A DNA stretch of 20,392 nt from Firmicutes bacterium UBA1065 (GCA_002316225.1 DCDC01000211.1:1-20392); one strand, 5' to 3'; shown: positions 8,031 through 15,004, counted from the first letter of the stretch. The notes: a model not told the origin generated them from the letters alone. A program made the numbers and translations.

Positions 8031-8727
8031 TTTTTCCACCGGTATAATGGAGCTTATAGCCTATCCCTCTAATAGTCTTCAGATATTTTGGCTCTTGGGG
8101 GTCATCTTCAATCCGGTTCCTTATCCTGCTGATATGGACCATCACTGTATTGTCGTCAAAATAATATTCCTCATCCCAGACTGCATGATAAAGCTGCCTT
8201 TTTGTAAAAACCCTCTCAGGATTTTCCATAAAGTGAAGAAGCAGCTTGTATTCTTTTGCGCCAAGCTCAATCAGGTTTCCGTCCTTATAGGCGCAGCACT
8301 TTTCCTTATCTATGGATAAATTGCCGTATGTGATTAATGTACCGGTCTTTCCCTTAGGTGAGAGATACTCATTATTCCGTCTCAATTGGGCTCCCACCCG
8401 TGCCACCAGTTCGGTAATTGAAAAGGGCTTGGTAAGATAATCGTCGGCACCTAATTTAAATCCCAGTACCTTATCCATATCCTCCGTCCTTGCCGTGAGG
8501 AACATGACCGGGATGGTGCTGTGTTCCCTTATTTTGAGGAGAAGGTTAAAGCCGTCCATAACAGGCATCATAACATCAAGGATTACCAGGTTAACGTCCT
8601 TGGTCCTCAGGATGTCCCATGCTTCCTTGCCGTTTTGGGCTGTCAAAACGGTATAACCGTTTTCCTCTAAAGTAATCTTTACTAAGTTCCGGATATCGGC
8701 CTCGTCATCTGCAATTAATATGACCAT
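8011..8727 (-). CDS. OmpR/VanR-family response regulator
   Basis: The product has 238 residues from ATG 8727, with GGGAGG 9 bases upstream. The receiver domain (1-115) has the acidic pair D7-D8, phosphoacceptor D51 (LDVMMP), T78 and K100 (LTKPF). The C-terminal winged helix (about 127-229) has the usual RQLYHAVWDEE and VHISRIRNRIE helices and the RGIGYKL wing, so it binds DNA and probably activates promoters with direct repeats. It is the first gene of the leftward operon and is coupled to the kinase by a 20-base overlap. Probable targets are its own promoter and the downstream methyltransferase/hydrolase/lipoprotein genes; this is inferred from position only. Confidence 0.95.
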   Translation of the reverse strand: MVILIADDEADIRNLVKITLEENGYTVLTAQNGKEAWDILRTKDVNLVILDVMMPVMDGFNLLLKIREHSTIPVMFLTARTEDMDKVLGFKLGADDYLTKPFSITELVARVGAQLRRNNEYLSPKGKTGTLITYGNLSIDKEKCCAYKDGNLIELGAKEYKLLLHFMENPERVFTKRQLYHAVWDEEYYFDDNTVMVHISRIRNRIEDDPQEPKYLKTIRGIGYKLHYTGGKNEKETI

Positions 8728-8777
8728 GTGGTTCTGCCTCCCCTTAAGAATGCTCCTAGTTCAAATAAATTTTTTAT

Positions 8778-8806
8778 ATTTTACCATGACGTTAATTAAA
8801 TAACAA
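8778..8806 (-). promoter_or_regulatory. Probable promoter of the two-component operon
   Basis: TTGTTA (8801-8806), a 17-base spacer ending in TGG, and TAAAAT (8778-8783) on the minus strand: an extended -10 promoter. The transcript would start near 8771, about 44 bases before the response regulator ATG. Confidence 0.5.
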
Positions 8807-8814
8807 TGTTTTTT

Positions 8815-8940
8815 TCAAACATTTACCCTGCTGTTACATATTCTGCAAAACAATAATTTTTCCACAGTATCACCTAACACAATCCCAAGCTTTCGTTCAA
8901 AGGTCTTTCCTTCATGCTCTAGGGATTTAAGACTTTTCTT
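8815..8940 (-). pseudogene. Possible C-terminal gene remnant (41 codons, no start)
   Basis: An open frame with no plausible start codon or ribosome binding site ends at TGA 8815-8817. Its translation is protein-like in composition (segment FERKLGIVLGDTVEKLLFCRICNSRV, quoted in part: GIVLGDTVEKLLFCRIC). It lies between the permease remnant and the two-component promoter, a stretch that otherwise has no gene. It could be the tail of a deleted gene or a chance frame; I do not recognise the family. Confidence 0.2.
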
Positions 8941-9001
8941 TTACCTTGCCTATACCAACCACATTTTATTGTTCTTTGGCAGACAGGTTATATGTCCGCC
9001 C

Positions 9002-9505
9002 TCATATAAAATAATATAAAATCAGGATTACGACCAGGAAAATCAAATTGAGCAGGGTAAATACCCCAAGATACACAGTATTTCGTTTACCAGGCACCTT
9101 ATCGTAAAATTTGAAAGAAATCAAACTTGCCATAGATGCAATGATTGTCCCAAGGCCGCCTAAGTTAGTGCCTACTATCAAGGCAGATATATTATCGGTA
9201 AAGCCGGAAAGGAGAATAGCCGCGGGAACATTGCTTATTACCTGGCTGGCAAATACCGATGTAAGCAGTTCCTGTCCCTGTATAACACTTTGAAGCCATA
9301 GATTAATTTCAGGAACTCGCTTCATATTGCCGATAAATACAAACAAAAAAATAAAAGTGAGCAAGAGAGAGTAATCCGGTTTGGATAGCATCCTCCGGTC
9401 CATAAGAAGAACCACTGCCAAAATAACTGCTCCTGCAATATATACTGAAACTAAATGGGTTACGCTTGTCAAGGCAAACAGGAAGAGCAAGAGATAAACA
9501 AGAGC
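9002..9505 (-). pseudogene. N-terminally truncated SLC13/ArsB-like anion permease remnant
   Basis: The open frame begins right after an in-frame TGA (9506-9508) and encodes about 167 residues with four to five hydrophobic segments. The segment SNVPAAILLSG...GTNLGGLGTIIASMASLIS is the hallmark of the second half of SLC13/ArsB/NhaD-type ion transporters, which are normally about 370-430 residues. The whole first half is missing: only 36 bases lie between the frame's upstream stop and the stop of the next gene, and a fitting ribosome binding site is absent (the only start is a TTG at 9490). An ATG near 9515 is out of frame. A half-transporter of this family is unlikely to work alone, so I call it a deletion remnant. 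Confidence 0.7.
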
Positions 9506-9541
9506 TCACCGGTCATTCAGTTATCCTGCCTTATAGTCAAA

Positions 9542-10057
9542 TTATTGAAGATTTTTAAGGATCTCATGGTAGCGCCTTGTTGCCAATTGACTTTTTTGTC
9601 CCTTCTTACAGAATGTTAAAGCAGCCAAGGGATTTGAGTATTCTGTTTCCGGTCCCCGGCCAAAGCTGAATTTATTACACTTCCATCCTCCATCGGTCTG
9701 TTGGATATCTAATAAATGCCGGAAAGTTTTTTGCAGCCTGGCATCAGAAGCATAACCCATGCGGCAAAGCACATCGGCAGCATGGATAGTCTGGCATGGG
9801 TATATGGAACCTTTCGGATACAACTTAAAACGGCCGTCCTCCTGCCAAGTACTGAATATAAGCTCGGCGGCTTCTTTTAATATAGGCTCTGTGGGCTCCA
9901 TGCCTAATTCCAATAAGTATATTACACTTTCCAAAGTTGAAAAGGGGGCTCCCTTTATTAAGCGCTTATCCGGTGTAGTCCAAAGGTCGGCTCCGTTATC
10001 ATGCTTATGGGATAGTATTGCTTCAACGTCTGCTATATATTGTTTTTCTACAGCCAT
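9542..10057 (-). CDS. Prenyltransferase/terpenoid-cyclase-like alpha-alpha toroid protein, apparently shortened
   Basis: The product has 171 residues from ATG 10057, with GAGAGGGG about 9 bases upstream; a TTG at 10075 would overlap the preceding small ORF. It resembles bacterial prenyltransferase/squalene-oxidase repeat proteins: paired helices with a repeat near STWQEDGRFKLYPKG and a clear QW-like motif QTDGGWKCNKFSFGRGPETE at about 129-148. From memory of the family, homologues continue for roughly 100 residues after the GRGPETE-x-x-NP segment; here only about 30 remain and the tail (KKGQ...EILKNLQ) resembles the family's C-terminal end, so an in-frame internal deletion is possible. Catalytic activity is doubtful. 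It sits beside a truncated permease, in line with local gene decay. Confidence 0.6.
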   Translation of the reverse strand: MAVEKQYIADVEAILSHKHDNGADLWTTPDKRLIKGAPFSTLESVIYLLELGMEPTEPILKEAAELIFSTWQEDGRFKLYPKGSIYPCQTIHAADVLCRMGYASDARLQKTFRHLLDIQQTDGGWKCNKFSFGRGPETEYSNPLAALTFCKKGQKSQLATRRYHEILKNLQ

Positions 10058-10071
10058 TATGCCAACCCCTC

Positions 10072-10179
10072 TCAATTCTTAATGCTTTTCTTGTAACCAA
10101 TAAGAGAAAAAACCGCCCCAAACATTTCATCTGAGCACAAATCAAAAACAAGAGGAAAGAATTTCAGTTTTCCCATCAT
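10072..10179 (-). CDS. Small ORF, 35 codons, unknown
   Basis: ATG ATG at 10174-10179 is preceded by GGAGGG at 10184-10189, 5 to 8 bases away, a better ribosome binding site than many genes here have. The product starts MMGKLKFFPLVFDLCSD and ends in GYKKSIKN. Its stop lies 14 bases before the ATG of the toroid protein, so the two would be coupled. I recognise no family. It is either a real small protein or the start of a gene whose remainder has been lost, as the neighbouring decay would suggest. Confidence 0.4.
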   Translation of the reverse strand: MMGKLKFFPLVFDLCSDEMFGAVFSLIGYKKSIKN

Positions 10180-10217
10180 AATATCCCTCCAATAAAGAGT
10201 CTATAAAAAATAAGGTT

Positions 10218-10589
10218 TTATCTTTTAATTTCAACTATTAAAACAATTGCTTCTTCTATGAATTCAGCCTTTATGTTTTCAAAAATGTAATGGATAGAAA
10301 CTTGATAGTCTTTTTCATCACTGATTTCGCAAAGCACAGCCCCATATTTTCCATGGGATATTGCGGAATCAATCGTTAGCACCTTAATATCGGTTTTCAG
10401 ATATTTTTTAATATCACCAAGATTTGATCTTCCCTCTATCAGACCTCTGTCAGGGATTAATATTTTGACATTTTCAACTGACATATTTGCCAAATTATCA
10501 AAATCAAACGATAAAAGTTTAACAGTGAAGTCTTGGACAAATTTATTTTTAGGCGAATTACCGCAAGTTGAACTTAAATTTATTTTCAT
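10218..10589 (-). CDS. NTF2/SnoaL-like protein
   Basis: The product has 123 residues from ATG 10589, with GGGGGA 6-7 bases upstream. The opening CGNSPKNKFVQDF, the central VKILIPDRGLIEGRSNL and the closing strands (HGKYGAVLCEI, QVSIHYIFENIKAEFIEEAIVLIVEI) match small Firmicutes proteins of the SnoaL-like/NTF2 superfamily, a cone-shaped beta-barrel that binds small ligands or acts as an isomerase-like enzyme. Length is normal for a single domain. No catalytic residues can be assigned, and neighbours give no pathway, so the function stays open. It has its own promoter with a dyad near the transcript start. Confidence 0.65.
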   Translation of the reverse strand: MKINLSSTCGNSPKNKFVQDFTVKLLSFDFDNLANMSVENVKILIPDRGLIEGRSNLGDIKKYLKTDIKVLTIDSAISHGKYGAVLCEISDEKDYQVSIHYIFENIKAEFIEEAIVLIVEIKR

Positions 10590-10624
10590 ATATTTTCCCC
10601 CATAATTCTATAAGGTCACTATTT

Positions 10625-10665
10625 CGTATAATAATGCTTATACGTCGAAATAATTTATAACGCAA
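10625..10665 (-). promoter_or_regulatory. Probable promoter and dyad operator of the NTF2-like gene
   Basis: TTGCGT (10660-10665), a 17-base spacer and TATAAG (10637-10642) on the minus strand. A perfect dyad CGTATAA (10625-10631)/TTATACG (10638-10644) with a 6-base centre covers the -10 box and the expected start site, a place where a dimeric repressor would block initiation. Confidence 0.4.
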
Positions 10666-10747
10666 GTCATCATAATTGTAACTTATTTACAATCCAAAAG
10701 CAAATTAAGGAGCATATTTTTTTTCAAATTCTCTACGGGATACTATA

Positions 10748-10788
10748 TAAAAAAAGCATATATTGCTATTAGAAACACAACATATGCT
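10748..10788 (-). terminator. Rho-independent terminator, probably of rtcB
   Basis: On the minus strand AGCATATGTTG and CAATATATGCT pair over 11 positions (one G-T) around a 12-base loop (10755-10788), followed by seven T (10748-10754). It lies about 110 bases past the rtcB stop and before the NTF2-like promoter. Confidence 0.75.
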
Positions 10789-10900
10789 GACCATTAAAAC
10801 TTTATATAAGACCTATCGTATTTTCCCATAAACACCCGCTTATCGGATATTATAATAAAAATATCCCGCTTTTTAATTGTTAGCAAGTGGATAATAATTA

Positions 10901-12016
10901 TTAATCTCCGCCTGCCTTAAAATTGTATATCGGTTTTATGTTTTTGATAATTTCAACCGTATCACCGATATCTTCAATAATATCATCAATGCTCTTGTAA
11001 GCCATGGGGCATTCGTCCAAGGTATCCTTGTTAACTGAAGTTGTAAAGATCCCATCCATTTGTTTCTTGAAGTCCGACAGAGTGAATATTTTTTTTGCCT
11101 GGCTCCTTGACATGAGCCTGCCTGCCCCATGAGGTGCCGAATAGTTCCAGTCGGGGTTTCCTTTGCCGATACAAATCAATGAGCCATCCCTCATATTAAT
11201 TGGAATTAACAACCTTTCTCCTGCCTGGGCTGAAACAGCCCCTTTTCTTAAAATCATATTCTTCGTGTCAATGTAATTATGTATGGTAGTAAACTCATCC
11301 GCTACTTTTAACTTCATACCCTCAATTATTTCATCCATTATTGCCTTTCTGTTCAGCATTGCAAATCTCTGAACAATTTTCATATCATGAATGTAATCTT
11401 CCATTAAAGGTCCGGTTAAGTAAGCTAATTGTTTAGTGCATTCTTTATTCTTCTTGCTCAAAGTTTGATAGGCTAATTTTTGATAATAATTAGCTACCTG
11501 GTAACCTAAGTGCCTGGAACCCGAATGAACGATAATATAAAGATTGCCGTCTTCATCCCTTGAAGCTTCTATAAAATGGTTGCCCCCGCCGAGGGTCCCA
11601 AGGGACAGAATGGCCCTTTCAATGTTAATGTTGCCCTCAGCCTTGCATTTAAGCTTTGACAGGTCTACATCGTCATTGTATTTATGGGCTTTCTTCCTGA
11701 TATTAAAACCTGCCGGTATTTTTTCATAAATCAATTTGTCCAATTTACTGAGCTCAATGTGGGAATTCTTAATAAGGATAGTTTCCATGCCACAACCGAT
11801 ATCAACCCCTACCAAGTTTGGAACCACCTTATCGGTAATAGTCATGGTTGTTCCTATGGTGCAGCCTACCCCCTCATGAACATCAGGCATAATCCGTATC
11901 TTGGATTCTTTTGTGTATTCCTGGTCACACAAGCTTTTGATTTGTACTATAGCTCCTTCTTCAACTATGTCGGTAAACACTTTGGCAGTATTATATCGGC
12001 CTTCTATTAATCTCAT
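10901..12016 (-). CDS. rtcB: RtcB-family RNA-splicing ligase
   Basis: A 371-residue protein, typical of the shorter bacterial RtcB enzymes, which join 2',3'-cyclic-phosphate (or 3'-phosphate) RNA ends to 5'-OH ends using GTP and manganese, in RNA repair. Motifs in order: MPDVHEG (43-49), D72 and C75 in GVDIGCGM, GGGNHF (143-148, H147), HSGSR (164-168), H246 in TIHNY, LRKGAVSA (256-263) and SAPHGAGR (293-300), in which H296 is the residue that becomes guanylylated. All metal and nucleotide contacts I can check are intact. Start ATG 12016 has AAAGGTTGA upstream. No archease or RtcA/RtcR gene is adjacent; it is a single-gene unit with its own promoter and terminator. Confidence 0.95.
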   Translation of the reverse strand: MRLIEGRYNTAKVFTDIVEEGAIVQIKSLCDQEYTKESKIRIMPDVHEGVGCTIGTTMTITDKVVPNLVGVDIGCGMETILIKNSHIELSKLDKLIYEKIPAGFNIRKKAHKYNDDVDLSKLKCKAEGNINIERAILSLGTLGGGNHFIEASRDEDGNLYIIVHSGSRHLGYQVANYYQKLAYQTLSKKNKECTKQLAYLTGPLMEDYIHDMKIVQRFAMLNRKAIMDEIIEGMKLKVADEFTTIHNYIDTKNMILRKGAVSAQAGERLLIPINMRDGSLICIGKGNPDWNYSAPHGAGRLMSRSQAKKIFTLSDFKKQMDGIFTTSVNKDTLDECPMAYKSIDDIIEDIGDTVEIIKNIKPIYNFKAGGD

Positions 12017-12070
12017 TATATCAACCTTTCTTGTAACTCCGTAATACAGGACCTGATATCTTTTTTCAAT

Positions 12071-12099
12071 ATTATACCGAGAAAGGCATTAATAATCAA
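12071..12099 (-). promoter_or_regulatory. Promoter of rtcB
   Basis: TTGATT (12094-12099), exactly 17 bases, TATAAT (12071-12076) on the minus strand; transcript start near 12064, about 48 bases before the ATG. A palindromic repeat starts only four bases upstream of the -35 box. Confidence 0.65.
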
Positions 12100-12102
12100 T
12101 CA

Positions 12103-12198
12103 TGTCATCTTGAAGGCAAGCTAAGAATCCCCCATAGTATCATCCTTAGGGCTGAAGCCGAAGAATCTCTTGAGATCCTTCGCTTGCTCAGGATGACA
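12103..12198. repeat. REP-like palindromic repeat, copy at rtcB
   Basis: A copy of the 60-bp palindromic unit (about 12138-12197: ATCATCCTTAGGGCTGAAGC ... CTTGCTCAGGATGAC) is preceded by a degenerate half-unit (12103-12128, GTCATCTTGAAGGC...AAGAATC). The unit has outer arms GTCATCCT/AGGATGAC and a GAATCTC/GAGATCC centre. It matches the units at 13541 and 13609. Confidence 0.7.
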
Positions 12199-12236
12199 AA
12201 GCGTATCCATTTATCGTGGTGTGGATAACTCGTGAT

Positions 12237-12337
12237 AATACTGAGTAAAACGAAGAATCTCATTATTTATGGTAACCATTCGGTTTACATAAAATTTTTT
12301 ATGTTAACTAAATGTCAGTTATTGTCGAGTTTTTGTT
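12237..12337. repeat. 80-bp element, copy 1, overlapping the 3' end of cobT
   Basis: 12258-12337 matches 15101-15180 in all but about 10 of 80 positions, with one single-base gap. It holds a short dyad AACC-ATTC-GGTT and a larger hairpin GTTTACATAAAA/TTTTATGTTAAC. A degenerate palindromic half-unit (12237-12257) adjoins it in the same arrangement as at copy 2. It contains the last codons and stop of cobT. Confidence 0.7.
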
Positions 12338-13457
12338 CTAATTCCAAGAATTCTCCCTTTGATACACCGGATGTTTCAAAGGTAGCCATTTCATCTACAA
12401 TTTTCAAGGCTGCTTCAACAATATTAAACATGAGTGCCGCTCCTGTTCCTTCACCTAATCTCATATTCAAAAATAATCTCGGTTCCAACCCCATATATTT
12501 CAATGCATACATCTGGCCTTTTTCTTCGGATAAATGAGAAGGTATCAAATATTGGGCGGTGAGAGGGTTGAGTTTTACTGCAATAAGAGCTGCTGCAGAA
12601 GATATTATTCCGTCTAATATGGTCGGTACATTATGATGGGCTGCTTCCAATATAGCACCTGCCATTGCAGCGATTTCCAAGCCCCCTACCTTAGCTATAA
12701 CGTCCAGGCCGTCATCAGGATTGGGAGCATTTATTTCAATGGCTTTTTTTATTACTTCGTGTTTATGTTTTAAGGCATCACTCTTTAACCCTGTTCCGCT
12801 GCCGGTTGCTTCCTCAACGCTGCAACCAGTAATCACTGAAATGATAGCTGCACTTGGACTAGTGTTTCCAATACCCACTTCTCCTGTTGCCAATAAATTG
12901 ATTCCCGACTCAATTGCATCCGCAGCAACCTTAGCCCCCATCAATATGCATTGAAGGGCTTCTTTTCTGGTCATAGCCGGGCCTTCAGCCATATTATCGG
13001 TTCCGTATTTTATATGATGAGCCATTAATTCCTGAGGTTCAACAGGGCTTACCATGCCTATATTGGTACAAATCAGTTTTGCACCTGCATGGTCAGCCAA
13101 AACGTTTATACCTCCTCCTCCCTTTAGGTAGCTGTAAAACAATTGAACGGTAACCTCTTGAGGGGCTGCGCTTACTCCTTCCTTAACAACTCCATGATCT
13201 CCGGCCATTAACAGAACTGCTTTTCCATTGATTTTAGGATATGGAGTTCCTTGTATTCCTGCCAGCTGAACTGCGATATCCTCCAAAGCACCCAAGCTCC
13301 TGATAGGTTTTATCTTGGCATCGAGTCTTTCCTGCATTTTTTGGGCTGAATTTAAATCAATCTTTTTAATACTTGCAGTGATGTCATTTAATACTGATTC
13401 CAGCTCCTTTTCGCTTGCATTTTTAATGTCCAAATTCTTGTAAAGCACTTTTTTCAT
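12315..13457 (-). CDS. cobT: Nicotinate-nucleotide--dimethylbenzimidazole phosphoribosyltransferase
   Basis: The product has 380 residues from ATG 13457, chosen over ATG 13463 because GGAGG ends only one base before the latter. CobT makes alpha-ribazole phosphate from dimethylbenzimidazole and nicotinate mononucleotide for the lower loop of cobalamin. Motifs: AGDHGVV (85-91), GGGGINVLA (113-121), TGEVGIGNTSPSAA (191-204), TGSGTGL (218-224) and MRLGEGTGAAL (332-342) with the catalytic base E336. The length slightly exceeds the usual 350. The extra tail after ATFETSGVSK lies partly in a repeated DNA element and is probably not needed for catalysis. It is preceded by a complete cobalamin riboswitch with terminator, then about 250 bases carrying palindromic repeats. 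No other cobalamin gene is nearby, which fits lower-ligand salvage or a scattered pathway. Confidence 0.96.
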   Translation of the reverse strand: MKKVLYKNLDIKNASEKELESVLNDITASIKKIDLNSAQKMQERLDAKIKPIRSLGALEDIAVQLAGIQGTPYPKINGKAVLLMAGDHGVVKEGVSAAPQEVTVQLFYSYLKGGGGINVLADHAGAKLICTNIGMVSPVEPQELMAHHIKYGTDNMAEGPAMTRKEALQCILMGAKVAADAIESGINLLATGEVGIGNTSPSAAIISVITGCSVEEATGSGTGLKSDALKHKHEVIKKAIEINAPNPDDGLDVIAKVGGLEIAAMAGAILEAAHHNVPTILDGIISSAAALIAVKLNPLTAQYLIPSHLSEEKGQMYALKYMGLEPRLFLNMRLGEGTGAALMFNIVEAALKIVDEMATFETSGVSKGEFLELEQKLDNN

Positions 13458-13540
13458 TTGCATTCCTCCAATTATAAATTAACAAAAAATATTTTAACCA
13501 AAATTATTATCATTACTATCAGATTATTGGCAAATACCGT

Positions 13541-13600
13541 GTCATCTGAGACTTTTGACTCGAATAATCTAATGAGATCCTTCGCTGCGCTCAGGATGAC
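13541..13600. repeat. REP-like 60-bp palindromic unit A
   Basis: Starts GTCATCTGAG and ends GCGCTCAGGATGAC, with the centre AATCTAATGAGATCCTTCGC. Outer arms are inverted copies, so the transcript can fold on itself. Lies in the cobT leader, between riboswitch terminator and start codon. Confidence 0.75.
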
Positions 13601-13608
13601 GATCATTG

Positions 13609-13690
13609 TCATTCTGAGGGCTTTGGCCCGAAGAATCTCATGAGATCCTTCGCTGCGCTCAGGATGACATCGATATGCGCTCAGGATGAC
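13609..13690. repeat. REP-like 60-bp palindromic unit B plus partial copy
   Basis: 13609-13668 runs from GTCATTCTGAGGGCTTTGGC to CTGCGCTCAGGATGAC; its right half is identical to that of unit A. A direct duplication of the last 14-15 bases (GCGCTCAGGATGAC) follows at 13674-13690. Units A and B start 68 bases apart, a tandem arrangement. Confidence 0.75.
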
Positions 13691-13712
13691 AGGCAGTAGA
13701 ATCTCCCAAGTA

Positions 13713-13754
13713 AACAAAAAAGCCCCGCCATAATAAGAATATTATGGTCGGGAC
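13713..13754 (-). terminator. Riboswitch-controlled terminator upstream of cobT
   Basis: On the minus strand a stem of about 14 pairs (CCCG-A-CCATAATA / TATTATGG-C-GGGG, 13722-13753) closes a four-base loop and is followed by CTTTTTTGTTT (13713-13721). It lies about 20 bases after the aptamer, the position expected for ligand-dependent transcription termination. Confidence 0.8.
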
Positions 13755-13771
13755 TTTGCCATCATCACCGA

Positions 13772-13936
13772 TTCCATCCTTAGGCAGGTCTCCTGACTTA
13801 GACTCAAGCATCCACTTACCCCTTCCCGGCATGTGCCAGTGGTACGGTAAAGGACTAATCATTACAGTGTCGGGTACGTACCGGATTCTCACCGGTTTCC
13901 CTATTCTCCCCAAAGGGCACCTAAGAACATCGTACT
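13772..13936 (-). ncRNA. Cobalamin riboswitch (AdoCbl class, B12 box)
   Basis: The minus strand shows the conserved core in order: GGTGCCC-TTTGGGG near 13905-13923, GGGAAACCGGTGAGAATCCGG, then CCCGACACTGTAATG, the segment AGTCC...GCCGGGAAGGGG, and the signature B12 box AGTCAGGAGACCTGCC near 13780-13796. It begins at the predicted transcript start and is followed by a strong terminator, so high coenzyme B12 should stop transcription before cobT. It cannot serve the DUF362 gene, which lies upstream in the direction of transcription. Confidence 0.95.
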
Positions 13937-13942
13937 AATAAA

Positions 13943-13971
13943 ATTATAATAATAAGTTATTGTTAGGTCAA
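13943..13971 (-). promoter_or_regulatory. Promoter of the riboswitch-cobT transcript
   Basis: TTGACC (13966-13971), exactly 17 bases, TATAAT (13943-13948) on the minus strand. The predicted transcript start near 13936 is the first base of the riboswitch region. The -35 box lies 13 bases past the DUF362 stop. Confidence 0.8.
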
Positions 13972-13984
13972 TTATTATTTCGTC

Positions 13985-15004
13985 TTATATTTTAATAAGC
14001 TCGTATTTCATTTCTCCGAGGCCTATTTTTTCCGCATGCTTTAAGGTCTTCCTGCCTTTTTCAAAAAGTTTGCTGCCTGAATTCTTCTGGACTAAATCCA
14101 AACATGCGGTATCCAGGGATACGGGATCCTTTCCTGCAAGAACACCAATATTATCCGCAATCAAATTCATATGGTTTCCGATGCAGTCACAATCCTCAGT
14201 GATATTATGAACAAAGGCAATAAATATAATATCTTTATCCTTTGCTGCCCCATAGGCGTATTCAGCAAGTTTCTCCAAGAAATTTGAACCGTCCCATGTG
14301 TTTCTGATAGCACCCTTGGGACAAACAGCTATACAACCGGCACAACCCACACATTTGCTGCTGTCAATAACAGCAAAATCCTGTATGGTTATTGCATTGA
14401 AATTGCATTTTTCAAAACATATTCCGCAAGAAACACATTTCTTGGTTGACACGACCGGAGATATGCCTGAATGCTGTTCAAGTTTCCCTCCCCTTGCGGC
14501 AAAACCCATGCCAAGCTGTTTTATAGCACCTCCAAAACCTGCTGCTACATGGCCCTTAAAATGGCTCATAACTATAAACTGCTTATAATTTCCGTAACCT
14601 TTGCCAATCTTGCATGCTTTTATATAATCCTTGTTTATTTCTATTTCATCATATTCAGTTCCTATGTCTCCATCGGCTATCACGATTGGAATCTGCGTAA
14701 AGCCATGTGATTTTGCCGTTTCTATATGTTTCTCGGTGGTTGTTCTTGCACCCCTGTACAGGACGTTGGATTCAATATAAAAAGGAGTTACCCCATTTTC
14801 CTTCAGGTATTCTATAGTTTCATCATAGCACCTTGCAGGAATGAAGGTTTTGTTCCCTTTCTCCCCGAAATGAACCTTGATAGGCACTTCCTTTTCAAAC
14901 TTATGGCCTGTTTCAGCGACAATTCTTTTTAACAGGGTCACTGCATCCTTTCCAAGTTTGCCATATTCAGATTCAGTATTTTCTATAAAGTATACTTTAC
15001 TCAC
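13985..15004 (-). CDS. DUF362 protein with two 4Fe-4S clusters
   Basis: The product has 339 residues from GTG 15004, with AAGGTG 6 bases upstream and no competing ATG. Residues about 40-180 form the DUF362 domain (KVHFGEKGNKTFIP, SHFKGHVAAGFGGAIKQLGMG). Then comes a bacterial ferredoxin module with two full CxxCxxCxxxC motifs (C190/193/196/200 and C218/221/224/228), so two [4Fe-4S] clusters are likely. The tail continues the DUF362 fold (GKDPVSLDTACLDLV). The family is common in anaerobes and is thought to handle electron transfer, but no reaction is established. It lacks a signal peptide and membrane segments, so it should be cytoplasmic. It is a single gene with no clear terminator before the cobT promoter. 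Confidence 0.9.
   Translation of the reverse strand: MSKVYFIENTESEYGKLGKDAVTLLKRIVAETGHKFEKEVPIKVHFGEKGNKTFIPARCYDETIEYLKENGVTPFYIESNVLYRGARTTTEKHIETAKSHGFTQIPIVIADGDIGTEYDEIEINKDYIKACKIGKGYGNYKQFIVMSHFKGHVAAGFGGAIKQLGMGFAARGGKLEQHSGISPVVSTKKCVSCGICFEKCNFNAITIQDFAVIDSSKCVGCAGCIAVCPKGAIRNTWDGSNFLEKLAEYAYGAAKDKDIIFIAFVHNITEDCDCIGNHMNLIADNIGVLAGKDPVSLDTACLDLVQKNSGSKLFEKGRKTLKHAEKIGLGEMKYELIKI

Noticed and set aside
10844..10874. Hairpin CGGATATT/AATATCCCG followed by five T on the plus strand
   Set aside because: It would end a plus-strand transcript, but no plus-strand gene lies upstream; the stem has a bulge and is AT-rich. It may be chance or a weak block to antisense transcription.
12103..13690. 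Regular-looking repeats as a CRISPR array
   Set aside because: The units are themselves long palindromes, irregularly spaced, with no equal-length unique spacers and no cas genes.
13472..13717. Minus-strand frame of 81 codons between cobT and the riboswitch
   Set aside because: It translates the palindromic repeats (HPERSEG pattern) and part of the terminator; no conserved protein is expected.
13659..13938. Frames on both strands over the riboswitch
   Set aside because: The sequence is constrained by the cobalamin aptamer, including the B12 box, so the frames are by-products.
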